Positions 24,510 through 37,124 of a stretch of 64,000 bases of DNA are shown here, piece by piece. The stretch spans positions 2,508,135 to 2,572,134 of the forward strand of contig OZ025211.1 of assembly GCA_964019055.1 (NCBI GenBank), given 5' to 3'. The translations under genes and the position numbers were made by a program. The stretch's first letter is position 1, and the number at the start of each line of letters is the position of its first letter. The notes beneath the pieces are model-generated. The model was not told the DNA's origin, did not search any database, and saw only the letters and a program-made list of their open reading frames with translations. Source of the DNA: Anthopleura xanthogrammica (Eukaryota; Cnidaria; Anthozoa; Actiniaria; Actiniidae).

Positions 24510-24785
24510 TATTTGCTGTAATCTGATTGGCTGATTACATACAATCCTGTAATCTGATTGGTTACCTTTTCTAGTGTTGCATTGTGATTGGCTGACAAAA
24601 AGATGCGATTCGGACTCAAAATAGTGCGATTCGTGCTTGAATCAATCTACTGAGAGCCAATCAGATTACAGGATTTGCTAGTGATTTCAAAGTGGATATA
24701 ATAAATGCTTAAATCGCACACTTTGTAGCCAATCAGATTGCAGGATTTGCTAGTGATTTCAAAGTGGATATAATAAAGCGAGTTA
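24510..24785. repeat. AATCTGATTGGCT repeats, including a 68-bp direct pair
   Basis: CAATCAGATTACAGGATTTGCTAG...GTGGATATAATAAA occurs at 24658-24713 and again at 24726-24781; inverted relatives (CCTGTAATCTGATTGG) lie at 24510-24560. It is probably a nested MITE family. Region 24790-25160 has nothing I recognise. Confidence 0.7.
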
Positions 24786-25282
24786 TTCCATGAAAATTTC
24801 TCTGAAGTACGAAGAGGGTTTTCTGTGAATAGAATAGTTGTCAAGTTGACTTTATTATTACTAGTATTACTTGAGTTTTAGTATAGAAATACGTGTAATT
24901 TTCTTAGAACTCGATCAAGAGCCACAACTTCTTGTTAACATACGGTTTATTCTTAATTTTTCAACTGCTATGTATAACTTTTGAACAGCTTTAAATTTTC
25001 ACTGGTAAATAATCATAATTCTACCTTTCGTTGAATAGATTTGATTGTCATATAAAATACAACATGGACTAAATACATATTGCGATGCATGGTTGACAAT
25101 TTCACAATCTGTGAATGTTCTAAAATAACTTACAAACCTAATAAAAGGTAAAAAGGGTATAAATCTTCAACATTTAAAATTATTTATAAAAGATGGAAAT
25201 AGCACCTTTTTGACGAGCTTTGAGAAAAATTGCCTGGGAAATTTAAAGTTATTAAATTGAGTAAAAAAAAATGAAAAAAGAA

Positions 25283-26030
25283 TCAGTGAAAGAAAGTGGC
25301 AATTGAGGTTTTTACCAAAAATACGTTATTGATAATATTCTAAATTCAGCTATTTTCTAAATTTCAAATTTTGTTTTACTTTTTGAAATTCACATTTTCT
25401 TGCCTTTTTTCATTCTTTTTACTCGATTTAATAACTTGAAATTTCCCAGGCAATTTTTCTCAAAGCTCGTCAAAAAGGTGCTATTTCCATCTTTTATAAA
25501 TAATCTTAAATATTGAAAATTCATACCCTTTTTACTATTTTTCTTCCTTGAGCGATAGCATAAAATTTCCCTGCATTTTTGCAACAGGACTTATAAAATG
25601 GTGCTATTTCCATGTTAACTTAATTTTTTAATTGTTGGGAATTTAAGGCCTATTTTCATTTCATGAATTGAAATTAATATTGTTTTCATTGAGCTTGTGT
25701 GTTATTGTCCCTCAAATTCCCTAGCCTGTGCCTCAAATTAACGCCAAAACTTGATCAATTATTATTTGCTGCAAAATGTAATATTTTTATGAATTTTCAA
25801 TATTTAAGATTATTTATAAAAAATGGAAATAGCACCTTTTTGACGAGCTTTGAGAAAAATTGCCTGGGAAATTTCAAGTTATTAAATTGAGTAAAAAGAA
25901 TGAAAAAAGGCAAGAAAATGTGAATTTCAAAAAGTAAAACAAAATTTGAAATTTAGAAAATAGCTGAATTTAGAATATCAATAACCTATTTTTGGTAAAA
26001 ACCTCAATTGCCACTTTCTTTCACTGATTA
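25283..26030. repeat. Second inverted repeat built from the same LINE tail
   Basis: 25283-25530 (from ATCAGTGAAAGAAAGTGGC) is mirrored by 25790-26030 (ending GCCACTTTCTTTCACTGAT). Arms are about 245 bp and the spacer about 260 bp, the latter containing a copy of the left-arm sequence from 21960-22140. A partial direct copy also sits at 25165-25265. Confidence 0.8.
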
Positions 26031-26400
26031 AAATTATACACCGATTTTTGTCGTAATTCCAAAGTCTCCAAACATACTGTTTATCGGCTTCGTCGAAATG
26101 TTCACCAAAAATTGGCATGTTCATTCGCTTATTCGGAGTGCTGTTGAAATTTTCCCGAGCTAAATTTGACAGATTGTTTAAGATCCATATTAACTTGTTT
26201 AGAATCCGAAATTTCAAAAGATTCTGAATTATACCACATATATAATTTATCTTTTGAATTAGTGCGTCGGAACGAAGTTTTCAAGGACTAAAATTATAGC
26301 GAATTTGACGGATCTCCCAAAAACTAGAAAATTTACATATGAGCATAAAACTGCATTGAAGATGTTCAAAAATAGTTCAAAAACAAATATTTTTAAGAAC
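26022..26400 (-). repeat. Dispersed repeat family R1, copy d
   Basis: Reverse complement of about 15590-15960, from the GTCGAAATGTTCACC block through GACGGATCTCCCAAAAACTAG. With the inverted GTCGCTAA array further out (26885-27003) it mirrors 14885-15960. Confidence 0.75.
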
Positions 26401-26554
26401 TTTTCCACGAGATTTACAGGTGGGTCAGCTTTTCTTCCGCTCTACTATTGGTATTTCATCTATTTTCTCTTTGGTTTTGTCGTCTAAATTATATTTTCAT
26501 CCATGTTTTGAACTCAAACTTTCTAGTTTACGTCTCACCGAAGTCGACTTATTA

Positions 26555-26850
26555 CCCTGGGGGGGGGGGGGGGGGTACTTCGGGTCGTTTTATACGGGGA
26601 TGCTCCGCCCGGATTCTCGACTCCTTACCCTTTGATATACCAAATTTCAGCAAAAAGTTATCCCTTTTACGTACTTTTTTGCCTGAAAAGGTACCCCTTT
26701 CATATACTTTTGAAGAAAAACTACCCCTTTTTATACCAAAATTCACAAATTCCAACCCCTTTTCTATACCTGTGGCCTGAAAAACGTACCCCTTTCGGGC
26801 GGAGCATCCCCGTATAGTCAATTATAGGGAGTACCCCCCCCCCCCCCGGG
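26555..26850. mobile_element. 296-bp MITE with G/C-tract ends and 7-bp target duplication
   Basis: Begins CCCTGGGGGG and ends CCCCCCGGG. Inside the tracts, TATACGGGGATGCTCCGCC is mirrored by GGCGGAGCATCCCCGTATA. It is flanked on both sides by CTTATTA (26548-26554 and 26851-26857), an evident target-site duplication. A related degenerate end (GACGAGCATCCCCGTCCCTC) occurs near 49560. Confidence 0.88.
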
Positions 26851-26884
26851 CTTATTACAAGAACAACTGAAACTGCCTGCAAAC

Positions 26885-27003
26885 TAGCGACAGCGACTGC
26901 ACAATTTAGCGACTGTAAGTTAGCGAGAGGGAATAACAATTTAGCGACAGCGAATGCACATTCTAACGATAAGGAATTGCTTTTTAGCGACAACGACTGT
27001 AAG
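26885..27003. repeat. TTAGCGAC tandem repeat (inverse of 14885-15040)
   Basis: Repeated ACTAGCGACAGCGACTGCACAATTTAGCGAC-like units, the reverse complement of the array beside copy A. Confidence 0.75.
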
Positions 27004-27120
27004 CAGAGGAGGAGTGAATAGTATCCCACAGTGCATTGCGAAAGCAAGTATATTATCAATTTTCTTCGCACGTTGATCATTGTGTTCAAGTCAGCGAAGC
27101 GAGTAGAGCAGGAGTTTTCG

Positions 27121-27474
27121 TTAAAGGGGCACTTGGATGAAAACGCCCGATATTTTGAAAGTCCGAATAGTTCAAGTATTTAAGAATAATATGACTCAAT
27201 TATGATTATGAAAACCAGATTGGCAAAAATTTTAGCCTAGGAGCCATTCGCAGTTGAGGAATTTTGGTTTAAAAACTAAAAGAACAATAGGGTTGAGTAA
27301 ATGACGTCATTTACTCACAATTTAGATGCTGAAAAATATATATAATTTTTATCCGCAAATTTTGACTGTGAAGAAAATATGTTGCTTGGCTACTATTGGG
27401 GCCATATAGATTAGTTTAACCAAGTTTCAAGGCATTTCCAATTTTCATCGATTTTCATCCAAGTGCCCCTTTAA
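27121..27474. mobile_element. 354-bp MITE with TTAA ends
   Basis: TTAAAGGGGCACTTGGATGA at 27121 is mirrored by TCATCCAAGTGCCCCTTTAA ending 27474. The outer TTAA on both sides fits a piggyBac-like target. Degraded copies are in the introns of both MACPF pseudogenes. Confidence 0.8.
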
Positions 27475-27610
27475 ATAGATCCTTCAGAATCGAAGAGTGT
27501 TTGAAGTTTCAGCTTCGCTGTGCTCTGAAAGAAGAATTTTAAAGCACCTTTGCCACTTATAGAACCTAAACTATCTACGGTATAAATTATTTTTTGTATT
27601 GTGTGTTTTT

Positions 27611-28793
27611 AGACTATGAACAGTCCCTCTTTTCCCTCCTAACTCAGTCGAGTCGGGTTTTTCCTGCCTTGGACGCGCGGAGAGTGGGCGCGAGTTTGAA
27701 GCGGCACGTGGGGAGAGGAAAAGTAGGGACTGTGGACAACACACAGAGAAATGAATTACCGCCCCTTTTTCACACTTGTCAAATACTTGTCACTGACGGC
27801 TCCGGCTAGTCTAGGATATGTTTATAAAACCGTTCAACTCAACTGAATTTCGCTGATAGTTTTACAGTTATACAATAAAGTTTGAATTAAAATTACTTTC
27901 AAAAGTACGAACCTGCGATATTCTTGAGACACCAAAATATATTTATAAATAAAAGTCATAACTGGAGCCAAAAGAAACCGTGAACCAAGTCAATCGTGTG
28001 TGAATTATATTTGTTCGGTGTTTCTGGGGATATTTTGAATACATTTTGAATATATTTTTCCTTAACTGGTTTATCTTTTCCGCTTCAAACTCGGGTTGTT
28101 TTTTGTAGGAATCTGATTTCCCCTTGAAAGTATGAGCCGATACGAAAAGAAGAGCCGAACTCATCAAACAATTTATACTGTTCTTTGATGCGGGCTTGTT
28201 GAGAAGCTTGAGGTCGCACAAGAATCACTGCTCTCCTTTGCAGGGCTCCATTTAATATCAGTGTTCGTATTAATCTCCCTCCCCATTGACGAGAGTGGAG
28301 AAGACAAAAGAATTATCAGCAAGATTTGACTACGGGTCGACTACAAACACGTCTGTCTTCTCCATTCGGCCGCTCGATCGTCGATCATTTCGAACGAATT
28401 CACCAGCGAATTACAGTAGGTTTGACTGCCGCTTCGATCAGTTTTCGCTCTGCTGGAAAACAATCCTCTGACATAAGTTTCGGTTTTCAAGAAAGATTTT
28501 AATTCAAAAACCCGGCGGCTCGAAATAGTGATGCTTATACTAGTAAATAAGCTGGATCTGGAGTATACCTTTCCACCTTGACAGCTCGTTGACAGATGGA
28601 TCATTTTCAACCAATGGGAATTTTGCGTTGTGTGGACAACGCGTAATTCATTTCTCTGTGTGTTGTCCACAGTCCCTACTTTTCCTCTCCCCACGTGCCG
28701 CTTCAAACTCGCCCTCACTCCCCGCGCGTCCAAGGCAGGAAAAAACCCGACTCGACTGAGTTAGGAGGGAAAAGAGGGACTGTTCACAGTCTA
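27611..28793. mobile_element. MULE-like non-autonomous DNA transposon, 1183 bp
   Basis: Terminal inverted repeats of about 145 bp: 27611-27757 begins AGACTATGAACAGTCCC and 28649-28793 ends with its complement, differing at a handful of positions. It is flanked by TGTGTTTTT on both sides (27602-27610 and 28794-28802), a 9-bp target duplication. Long terminal repeats with 9-bp duplications are typical of Mutator-like elements. The interior has short open frames only and no transposase, so it would need help in trans. Sequence 28803-29355 outside it shows no gene. Confidence 0.85.
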
Positions 28794-29359
28794 TGTGTTT
28801 TTTAACAGCTTAACAAAGAGTTACATTTGGATGTCCGCCACTCAAGGTCAAAGCCGGTTCGTAGTAAGAAATTTAATTCATTCAAGTCATGTTGGATTGA
28901 GCTTGGTCTATTTTGAAACACAAAACGAAAGTCTACGTTACGAACAGAGTTTAAAATAAATAAATAGATAACCACATTGGTTCTACACTTAGAAATGGAA
29001 TAGAGTCGATTGCGATCAATGTGAACTGAGAACGCTTCGCGTGACAACTCTCAGATACCAGAGTTGGTAAGGTCTAACACATGAAAAGTAGTCAAACATA
29101 ATGCATCATTTCTTAGTGAAAACGTGGGTCTATTTGGGTCGGACTAGGTTCATTTTAAAGCTAAGATAAGATACTAAGTAGGAGGCAAATAATATGCGAG
29201 ATCGACCCTCAAATTATTAAGTTACGCATAGAGAAATATCAACCAAATTATCAAGAACAAAAAATCTCCCGACACTGGAGAAAATGTCAAATCATACGTT
29301 CCAAACTCATCTAATCAAGCCTTAAATTACAGATAAGATCAATTATTATCTCTAGATCT

Positions 29360-29622
29360 CTAGAAGTCTCCGAGTTCCCAAAAAGTCTCCAAGTCGCAAA
29401 AAAGTCTCCGAGTCCCCAAAAGTCTCCGAGTCGATCCCCCAGATGTCTCCGAGTCAATCCCTAAAACGCCTCCGAGTCCCCAAAGTCTGCGAGTCCCCAA
29501 AAGGTCTCCGAGTCCCCGAAAAGTCTCCGAGTCCCCGAAAAGTCTCCGAGTCCCCAAAAAGCCTCCAAATCCCCAAACGTCTCCGTGTATGTCTCCAAGA
29601 AGTCTTCGAGTCCCAAAAAACT
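29360..29622. repeat. Contracted 19-bp minisatellite of copy B
   Basis: Same AAAAGTCTCCGAGTCCCC units as at 4330-5093 but about a third of the length, with only one remnant of the 60-bp higher-order unit (near 29588). It is followed by the same CTCTGCTTTCAAGTGATTTC flank. Confidence 0.9.
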
Positions 29623-29639
29623 CTGCTTTCAAGTGATTT

Positions 29640-31027
29640 CACGTCCCTTCATGTACTTTTCAACCTATCACCTTCTTCCATAAAGTAAATGTCACCACAA
29701 GTGTTCAATCAAAGTTTTTTAATTCATTTATTATTAATCATGTGTTAATTAATCATAGCAGGTAGGGGAATCAGGGCATGTGCTTCTAGAACTAGTCTAT
29801 AATTTATATTAGATAAATATTAATGACCTTTAAGAAGACAAAAGAAATTACTCCGATATACGACACAAAACACACATCCTTCATACAGGAAAAGCACATA
29901 GCCTTGTTTGATACTTTAGTGGAACTCCTATACAATAGTACTCTTTATTTTATGTATTTTGTTGCTGAATTCTGTCAATTTCTTACCGTTCTTACACGAA
30001 TCCGCTTGGTCTATTTGCTTCCTTTGGAAGCCTGTAGCTTTGCGCTGCAGTTCACTATTTGCAATCCTAAATCATCTTTGACATCATTTCTATGGCCTCC
30101 AATGAAGTATCAACCTTAATTTTATCTCATCTTACTCGAGCATCTAGCAATGCTAGTCAATCGACTGACCTGACCGACTTGACTTAGATCTATATACGAG
30201 TTACTAGTCCATGAAACATCAGATCTATCGAGTAAACGACAATTCGTTATCCGAAATTCAAAAACAAAAAGACTGGTAGCGACCATTCAAGCCGCACTGG
30301 ATTATGGGAGGTAAATTTGAGAACGAGAGGTAGCATAGCTTTTTGATGTCTTGAAATTTAGTCCCATAATCCTTTGCTCCACATGGTCGTCACCAGAACT
30401 TTAGGCGAATAAGATTTTACTTTGTGTAGAAGGCCTCTACCAGGAATACGTGGTACTAACCTAAAGAATACTACGAGAGAAGAGTCATCCCTTTCAGTAG
30501 AACCGAACTGCAGCAATTCGGAATTTACATACCGTTTTCAGAAATTCAAACCGTATTGCATTTTGGTTGCTATTGGAACTCTTGTTGTCTTTACTGAAAG
30601 AAATGATCCCTTCAGCATATGAATGGAGATGTCTACTTATGATAGAAGACGAGTCTTGACCGAGGGATTTCAAAGTAGCTGTTCTGCAAGTTGAAATTGT
30701 AGTTTTTGAATAACTTTTAACACATTTTCACCACGCAACCCAGAGAACGTCAGTGTTGGAATTTACGTTTTTTTGTTCCATCTGAAAATGAAACCTTGAA
30801 GCCCTGATCGGCGGAAACCATTTTTGCTAGTTGTTCGGGTTGTTCCAATGAAAATGCGTGTTAATTGTAAATAATAAATTTATCTAATATATTAATAGAA
30901 GTAGTTTTACGATCTAGCATTCAAATTTTGCTCCTACACTAACCCAGAATCTCCTACTGCTGTCCGTGGTCCGGGTAATGGCATTTCTCAATTACAGCGG
31001 CCAAAAGGTCGTGTAATCAGTCCAGAT
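29640..31027. other. 3' flank of MACPF copy B, no gene seen
   Basis: Near-identical to 5100-6472 with small indels, including about 20 extra bp near 29685. No supported gene. Confidence 0.6.
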
Positions 31028-34000
31028 TTAATTTGTATTGACCGTACCAAGAATAACCATGTCGCCTGGAACGTACACCTCGGTCAAATGAAACACGTTG
31101 CTTCCGGGGAACAGGACTTGTGTGATAGCAAAGGCAGAAATACTTCGGAAGTTGAATCTCAAACCAGACATGTATTTGTTAACTTCTGACGTGACCTTAT
31201 TCTTAGCAGACTTCAATTCAGAGCCCAGCCAGAAACTATCCCAGCCAGATAAAGCATTACTGCTTGCTGATCCCGATCCTTCCTCCATGTAAGATATCGT
31301 CTGCTGTTTGTCGATGCTGGGTGCAAAGGTTTTTATGTACGATGTAGTAAAGGTTACTGTTTTATGTCTAATAATGTCATGGCACATTAGATTCCCACAC
31401 TGAGTATCAGGATAGGGAACGCTTACTCTTAAGCCGCTGTTAACCCAGTGAACTTGAATCTTTTTACCTTTACTGATTGATTTAACTTGAAGGGTGTTTC
31501 CAGGAATTGTGAACTTAAATCCATGGATATCTTTGTACCTGTCAAAGGGTAAGGTCATGGTTAGAACACGTTTTGCACTCGAATCTCCAACGACGTATAA
31601 CGACTGCTGACTGGTACTTGTGGATTGTCCAGGAAGAACTGTGGTATGCACCCCGAGTCCAAATTTCTTTTCAATATCCTCTGCGATGATATCTTTGAAT
31701 ATGATTCTGTTGTTGATAAACAAGGCAACTTCGTAACCTGTGGGAATAATTTGCTTTTCGATTGAAAGTGGGTCGTTGAAGTCTCGTTTTGTCTGTTCGT
31801 GAGCAGTCGCGCCGGTTGAATGTGTCCTGATGAAGATGAACAAGGTACCAAAACCGTTAGAATTGGAATTTCCAAAACCCCCCGTTGCCAGGTAGAACTT
31901 GTCAGGAACGAGACCAGGTGGAGTAAGACGATGCTCGTACGTTACTCTTGCCAATTCAAAATCGTTGGATTTCAGTTTGGTGTTGAAGAATATTTGAATT
32001 TCGTTTCTAACAGACAATTCAACATGCTCTGACAAACCCAGGTTCAAAACGTCGAAAACTCCATTGCTTAAATCAAGAATCACTCTAGAATCTTCTGACA
32101 CAGTTCCACGTAGCTTTAGCAAGTTCATTGTACCAGTTACTGCAGTGTCTTTATCTACTGTTAGAGTTTCGTTGTAGTTGTCTTCATTTCCAGTTCTTTT
32201 GCTCACTTCCCAATACTACTATTCCACTATTTATCTTGATGCTAAGAGTCGCCCTGTCTTGGTTGTGTGCAATGAACTGTATAATTGGTGGTCCTACTTT
32301 CAAAATAACTCTCGTTTCGATTTTTAGTGATCTGCTTTCATACGAAACTTTTCTGTTTGTTACGATTCTCTTCACGAACCCAGCATTGGTTTGATCGTCA
32401 TACTGTTTCTTCCAAAGTTCGTTAACCCGTTGAGCGTTGATAGCCATTATGGCGTCCCATTCACGAACCAGTGACCGCCCACTCAAGTCGTTGAGAAGCT
32501 TGTCCTTACTGCCGGAAACATCGCGCGAGTAGAAATGATTGAACAAACTATTACGTTTGGTTATTGCTGCAGGGTGGTAAATGACTCTCAAATAGAACTT
32601 GATCCTGAGAGTGGTAAGAACAGTCTTGAACTTGATTCCTTTATTGGTAGTAACCTTTGGTAATCTGAACACCCAGTCATCAAATGGAGTGATTTTTATG
32701 AATTTCTTTGAAAATTCTTCCGATGGATTTCCAATGGTCTGTCCAGTTTTGAAATTATACACAGTGCGAAATTCCGTTGGGAAAGTCGAATAGCTTCTTG
32801 GATTACGACTGAGGTCTCTGTCTTGAAATGATTCTCCAGACGCTGTGGATTGGATGTAGGCGGTGTTATCTGCTGACTTTGAAATATTGTCTGCATTCAC
32901 TTCCATTCTTAGAATACGAACACGCACGTACTCATGAAAAGGTAGAGAACTGAGTGGAATGGAAACTTTGTATCCATCCTTGGATAGCAAATCTTTGACA
33001 GGAACATCAGGAATATTGAATTCAATGGGTTTGTTGAGATCTTTAGGAAGGGATGGAAGGTTTTCTAACGCAGAAATAGATGATTGTATCTGGTTAACGG
33101 CTGCCTGTTGGATGGCCATGGTGTCGAATCGTTCGATCATAGTGGCCTTTTGAAGGTAGTAGTATTGCAAAGCAGCGTCCATGACTACAAACGTTTGAAC
33201 AAGCTGTGAACGAACTTGATTCTCTTTCATTTTGATGATATTACCAAGTTCGAAGAGGTCGGTAGTCTTTGCTTCGTTATTGGAGAGGTCATTTTGATTT
33301 AGTTTGGTCTTGAGTTCCTGAAGGCGATCGCTCTGTCTCTTGGCCAGATCTCTCTCCATTTCGATTTGGATCTGTTTGTATTGGATGTTAGCGATGTTTG
33401 CAGCGATGCTGATATATTTTCTACCTCTTGTCGATAACCGTTTTGCAGCACGTTGAAAATCAAGAGCTTCTCCAGCAACTTGCCCGGGTAAAAATCCTCC
33501 TGGAGTTGTGTAAGAGTAAACGTCGGTGTCGAAGTCATCCCATTCCAGTTCGGTGGGGAAATTGTCTACATCAATCTGTCCACTTGGGATGTTTTCCAGA
33601 GCTCTGTTAATGGTGCCAATGTCATTCCTCATGTTAATACCAAGATCGTACAACTTCTCTACTTGTTCAATGATCGTCATGACATTTTTCACTTTTTCTG
33701 CAACTCTGACAATACCTTCGAGCTTCTTATCAATATTACCCATGGCAACCCCTCCAGTGAACAACGACCCAACAACTTGTACAACGCTAAATACAGTTGA
33801 TATTATTTGTTCTTGTTCGTACTGTTTAATTGCAGCGACCAAGGCATCTCCAGTGGTTTCTACGTTTTTCTGCAACTCCAATATTTCCTTCAGCAATTGA
33901 TCAGCTTCACCTTGTTCTCGGAGGACTCGATCTTTCTCTAAATCGTGGATGGATTGATGAGTGTTGGCAATGTCTTCTTGATATTTTGCATTGACCTCAG

Positions 34001-36930
34001 CTTGCTCAACCAGGAATGAGCCAATGCTTTTGACATTTTCATTAAGCTCCTTCAAGGAATTCGTCATAGTTTCAATCTGCTTACGGCGTTTTATTTCGTT
34101 TGTTACTTTTGCAAACGTGGTCTCGTATGTTGCAACGGATTTCAAAAGTTCTTCGTACAGCGGTTTATACTCAGGGAAGGTCAGTCTGGGAACGATAAGC
34201 CTCGATTTGGCGTATTCTGTTAACTGTGTCTTACGTATCAGCAAAGCACGTCCGAGTATCATCTCGAGATCAGCTGACAAATAGGTCGAATTATCGGCAC
34301 TTTTGACGAGGGTCTCCGTAATCCACTCAAGAGTTTCGCTTGCTTTTTCGAGGGACTCTTTACTGGCTTGTACAGTGAGAATAGTTTCCACACTTGCCAC
34401 AGCTAACTCAAAGCTGTTTACTAAACTTCCTCGGAGCCAGCTTCCTTCAATTGACTTTTCTTTAGTTTCGTACAATTCAGGCACCGTCTGTCTGTCTGGG
34501 TACAAAAGCTTTTTACTGTTATCTGTCTTCACTGTGTACAGGTCTTGCAAGTCTGTGTCTCTCACGGTTTTGTAGACAAGTTTATTGGCATAAGTGTAGT
34601 GTGTACCCTGATTGGCTTGACTAATCTTCAAGATTCCACGAAACTCTTTTGCAATGATCTTGATGACAGGATTGGATTTTCCATGTGATCCAACAATGAT
34701 CTTCGGCACATTATTGCCAGAGGAAAGCGATACGAATTCTCTGCATACAAGATAAATCTTCTTCGATCCGGGTAGTTTCAACTTGGCAGTTTGGCTGATT
34801 TCCAAGACATCTGCAAAGATGAATAAATGGGTGACGTATTCTGGATCTAAAACAGAGAAATCGTCCAACCTGAAGGTCATACGGGTTATGGCGACGTAGT
34901 TCGTGGCAGTAGAGGTGACAAGATCAGGATTGAAGCTTTCGTAAAGATCTTGAACCAGGACCTCTTTGACGCGATGAAAATTCGGTGAGCTTGCTGCCCC
35001 AAACTTTTGGAATATTGTTGCAGACAATACGTCATACCACTGCGATCTAGAGGGCGAGTCGGCTGGCAAGAGCTTATTAGCGATCGGTTTAAAGAAGAGC
35101 TTTATGGGAATATTCTTTACAAGAGTGTCCTTCAGGTTGTACTCATTAGGTATCAATGGGAACATGAATATACTCTCATTGATAATGTAGATATTGTCCT
35201 TTAACTTGGGTCTGATCTTGTCCAAAACAGAATCGCCACTCGCAGACAAAATCCTTCCAGCTTGTCGACAGTATCCAGTGTTTCCTCGGTGAATTGGCTG
35301 AGTGAACTGTCGAAATGCGTAACCTCTGGGACCAAAGTTATAGTTGGGATTCTTGAAGGGAAATTTAAGAATGTCTTGGGTTTTGTCTTTGTCGTAGACG
35401 AATACCTGATAAATCATGTCACCCATGTCATACCCGGAAACGTAATGTGTACCATATTCTGCAAACAGCCTGGTTATCTGACCGCTCGTTGAATTAGAAG
35501 AGAAGGCGGATGTCGTAAGATCTGAGAAATCAGCAGTGGTAACTGTTGTGGTAGTCAACTTCTTCCAGTAACGTGCCAATACATAGGATTTGCCCACCAT
35601 ATTTTCAGGCGATATTCCGAGGAGAGTAGCGTAGGTATCTTTTGTACCTGTTGACGTGTCCCCTAAACTTGGTTGGTCGGTGAATGGCGCCGCATCTCGA
35701 GTCTCGTTCTCAAATACCCAAATGGAGAAAAAGGTTTTGAGCAAATCTTTTTCATCTGGATGGTAGGTCAGCTGGACGAAATCACTGAAATGCGGATTGC
35801 TAGTTTCGACGGTTTCATGCTGGATGTTTTTGAACAGTTTGGTCTTCTTTACTGGATAAAGTACTGAACTCAAATCCCCGTCAACCGGGAGGACGGGCTT
35901 AAGGCCATGGAGGATGCTGAACGGACGACCAAGCTGATTTGCTGTGTCGAAAGAGAGTGAATTGAATACATAACAGTTAATTAAAGAACAATGATATTGT
36001 CAGTTTTATAACTGGATGAATTACAAATAACTCAAATAAGTTGGAGCATGTGCTGTCCGTCATAACGCTTAGCTGTCTAGGACACGAGTGAAAGACGTCT
36101 GCGCATGCTCATAGGCCATATTGTAAAGTAGTCGAAAACGCCATCTTGCTAATGTAAAAATATGCAAAATTGTTTTCAAACAGTCTTTAGATGGGACTTT
36201 ACAAAGTGTCGAACTTCATTTTAGCGGACAACGTTAATGATATTGACTGTATATCAATCATCTGATGATGAATTCAAGCTACCTCGGTCTCAAAAGTATA
36301 TTACATGACAAAATATTCACTATAAATCGTCGATGTATACTTCCAGCAATAAACATACATTTTAGAACATTCAGCCAATCTCTGTGAACTGGACATGATC
36401 TTAACTTGAGAGGTAGACAATATACTTAAAATAACAAGTTGATTCCACAGCAAACACTGCTTCTGTTCCGAAAGCAGAATGAAATCTTCATACTTTAGCA
36501 CTTGGACGAAAACACCCGAACTTTTGAAAGTCCGAATAATTCAAATATTTGATGATAATATGACTCTCCATTATGATTATGAAACTGCCAGATTGGCAAA
36601 AATTTTAGCTTAGGAGCCACTTGCAGTTGAGAAATTTTGGTTTAAAAACTAAAAGAACAATAGGGTTGAGTAAATTACGTCATTTTCTCACAATTTAAAA
36701 AATGCTACAATAATTGATAATTTTTTATCCCCCACTTTTGACCGTCAATAAAATATGTTGCACAGCGACTTTTTCCAATTTTCACCGATTTTCACCCAAG
36801 TGCTCCTTTAATGTTATTCAGTTGAATCAAAATAAATGATATGCAAAGCATGATGGGATAGACTCAAGTCTTTACCTTGAAGAACATGGACGATTCCCAG
36901 AACACAGAGGAAGACAAATCTATGATCCAT
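31028..36930 (-). pseudogene. Giant secreted MACPF-domain protein, copy B, C-terminal frameshift
   Basis: Exon 1 (36930-36876) gives the same signal peptide as copy A. Exon 2 (35941-31028) begins ANQLG after a CAG acceptor. The MACPF region is intact, with EYGTHYVSGYDMGD, as is the helical section with VVQVVGSLFTGGVAM. About 1250 codons in, two bases present in copy A are missing near 32216, and the frame ends at 32184, giving a predicted secreted product of about 1270 residues. The remaining 390 codons down to 31028 stay open in the other frame and remain highly similar to A and C, so the break is recent. The truncated protein keeps the MACPF and helical parts and could still be made; whether it is functional cannot be told from sequence. 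The alternative is a base-calling error at a CT repeat. Confidence 0.82.
36498..36812. mobile_element. MITE copy in the intron of MACPF copy B
   Basis: Same element and position as 11678-11994 in copy A; relative of 27121-27474. Confidence 0.7.
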
Positions 36931-37079
36931 GCCTCCAGTGAAGTCAGACAGGCTGTGAAAGAGCAAAACAAGATATGTTTAAAGATACAAGCACACCAAA
37001 CTGAGAGCCTTGACACTGTACAACTATTTCAAATAATAGTGGTGAACTTCATTTCCCCTAAAAAGTGTGTGTGCGTGTG

Positions 37080-37124
37080 AAGGAGAGAGAGAGAGAGAGA
37101 GAAGGGGGGGGGGGGGGGGGGGGT
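37080..37124. repeat. GA repeat plus poly-G tract upstream of MACPF copy B
   Basis: Counterpart of 12262-12298, with a longer GA run. The sequence 37345-37580 beyond the inversion point differs from copy A and has no gene. Confidence 0.9.

Noticed and set aside
24510..24785. Direct repeats with spacers suggestive of a CRISPR array
   Set aside because: Only two or three diverged repeats, no regular spacing, and the rest of the window is clearly eukaryotic.
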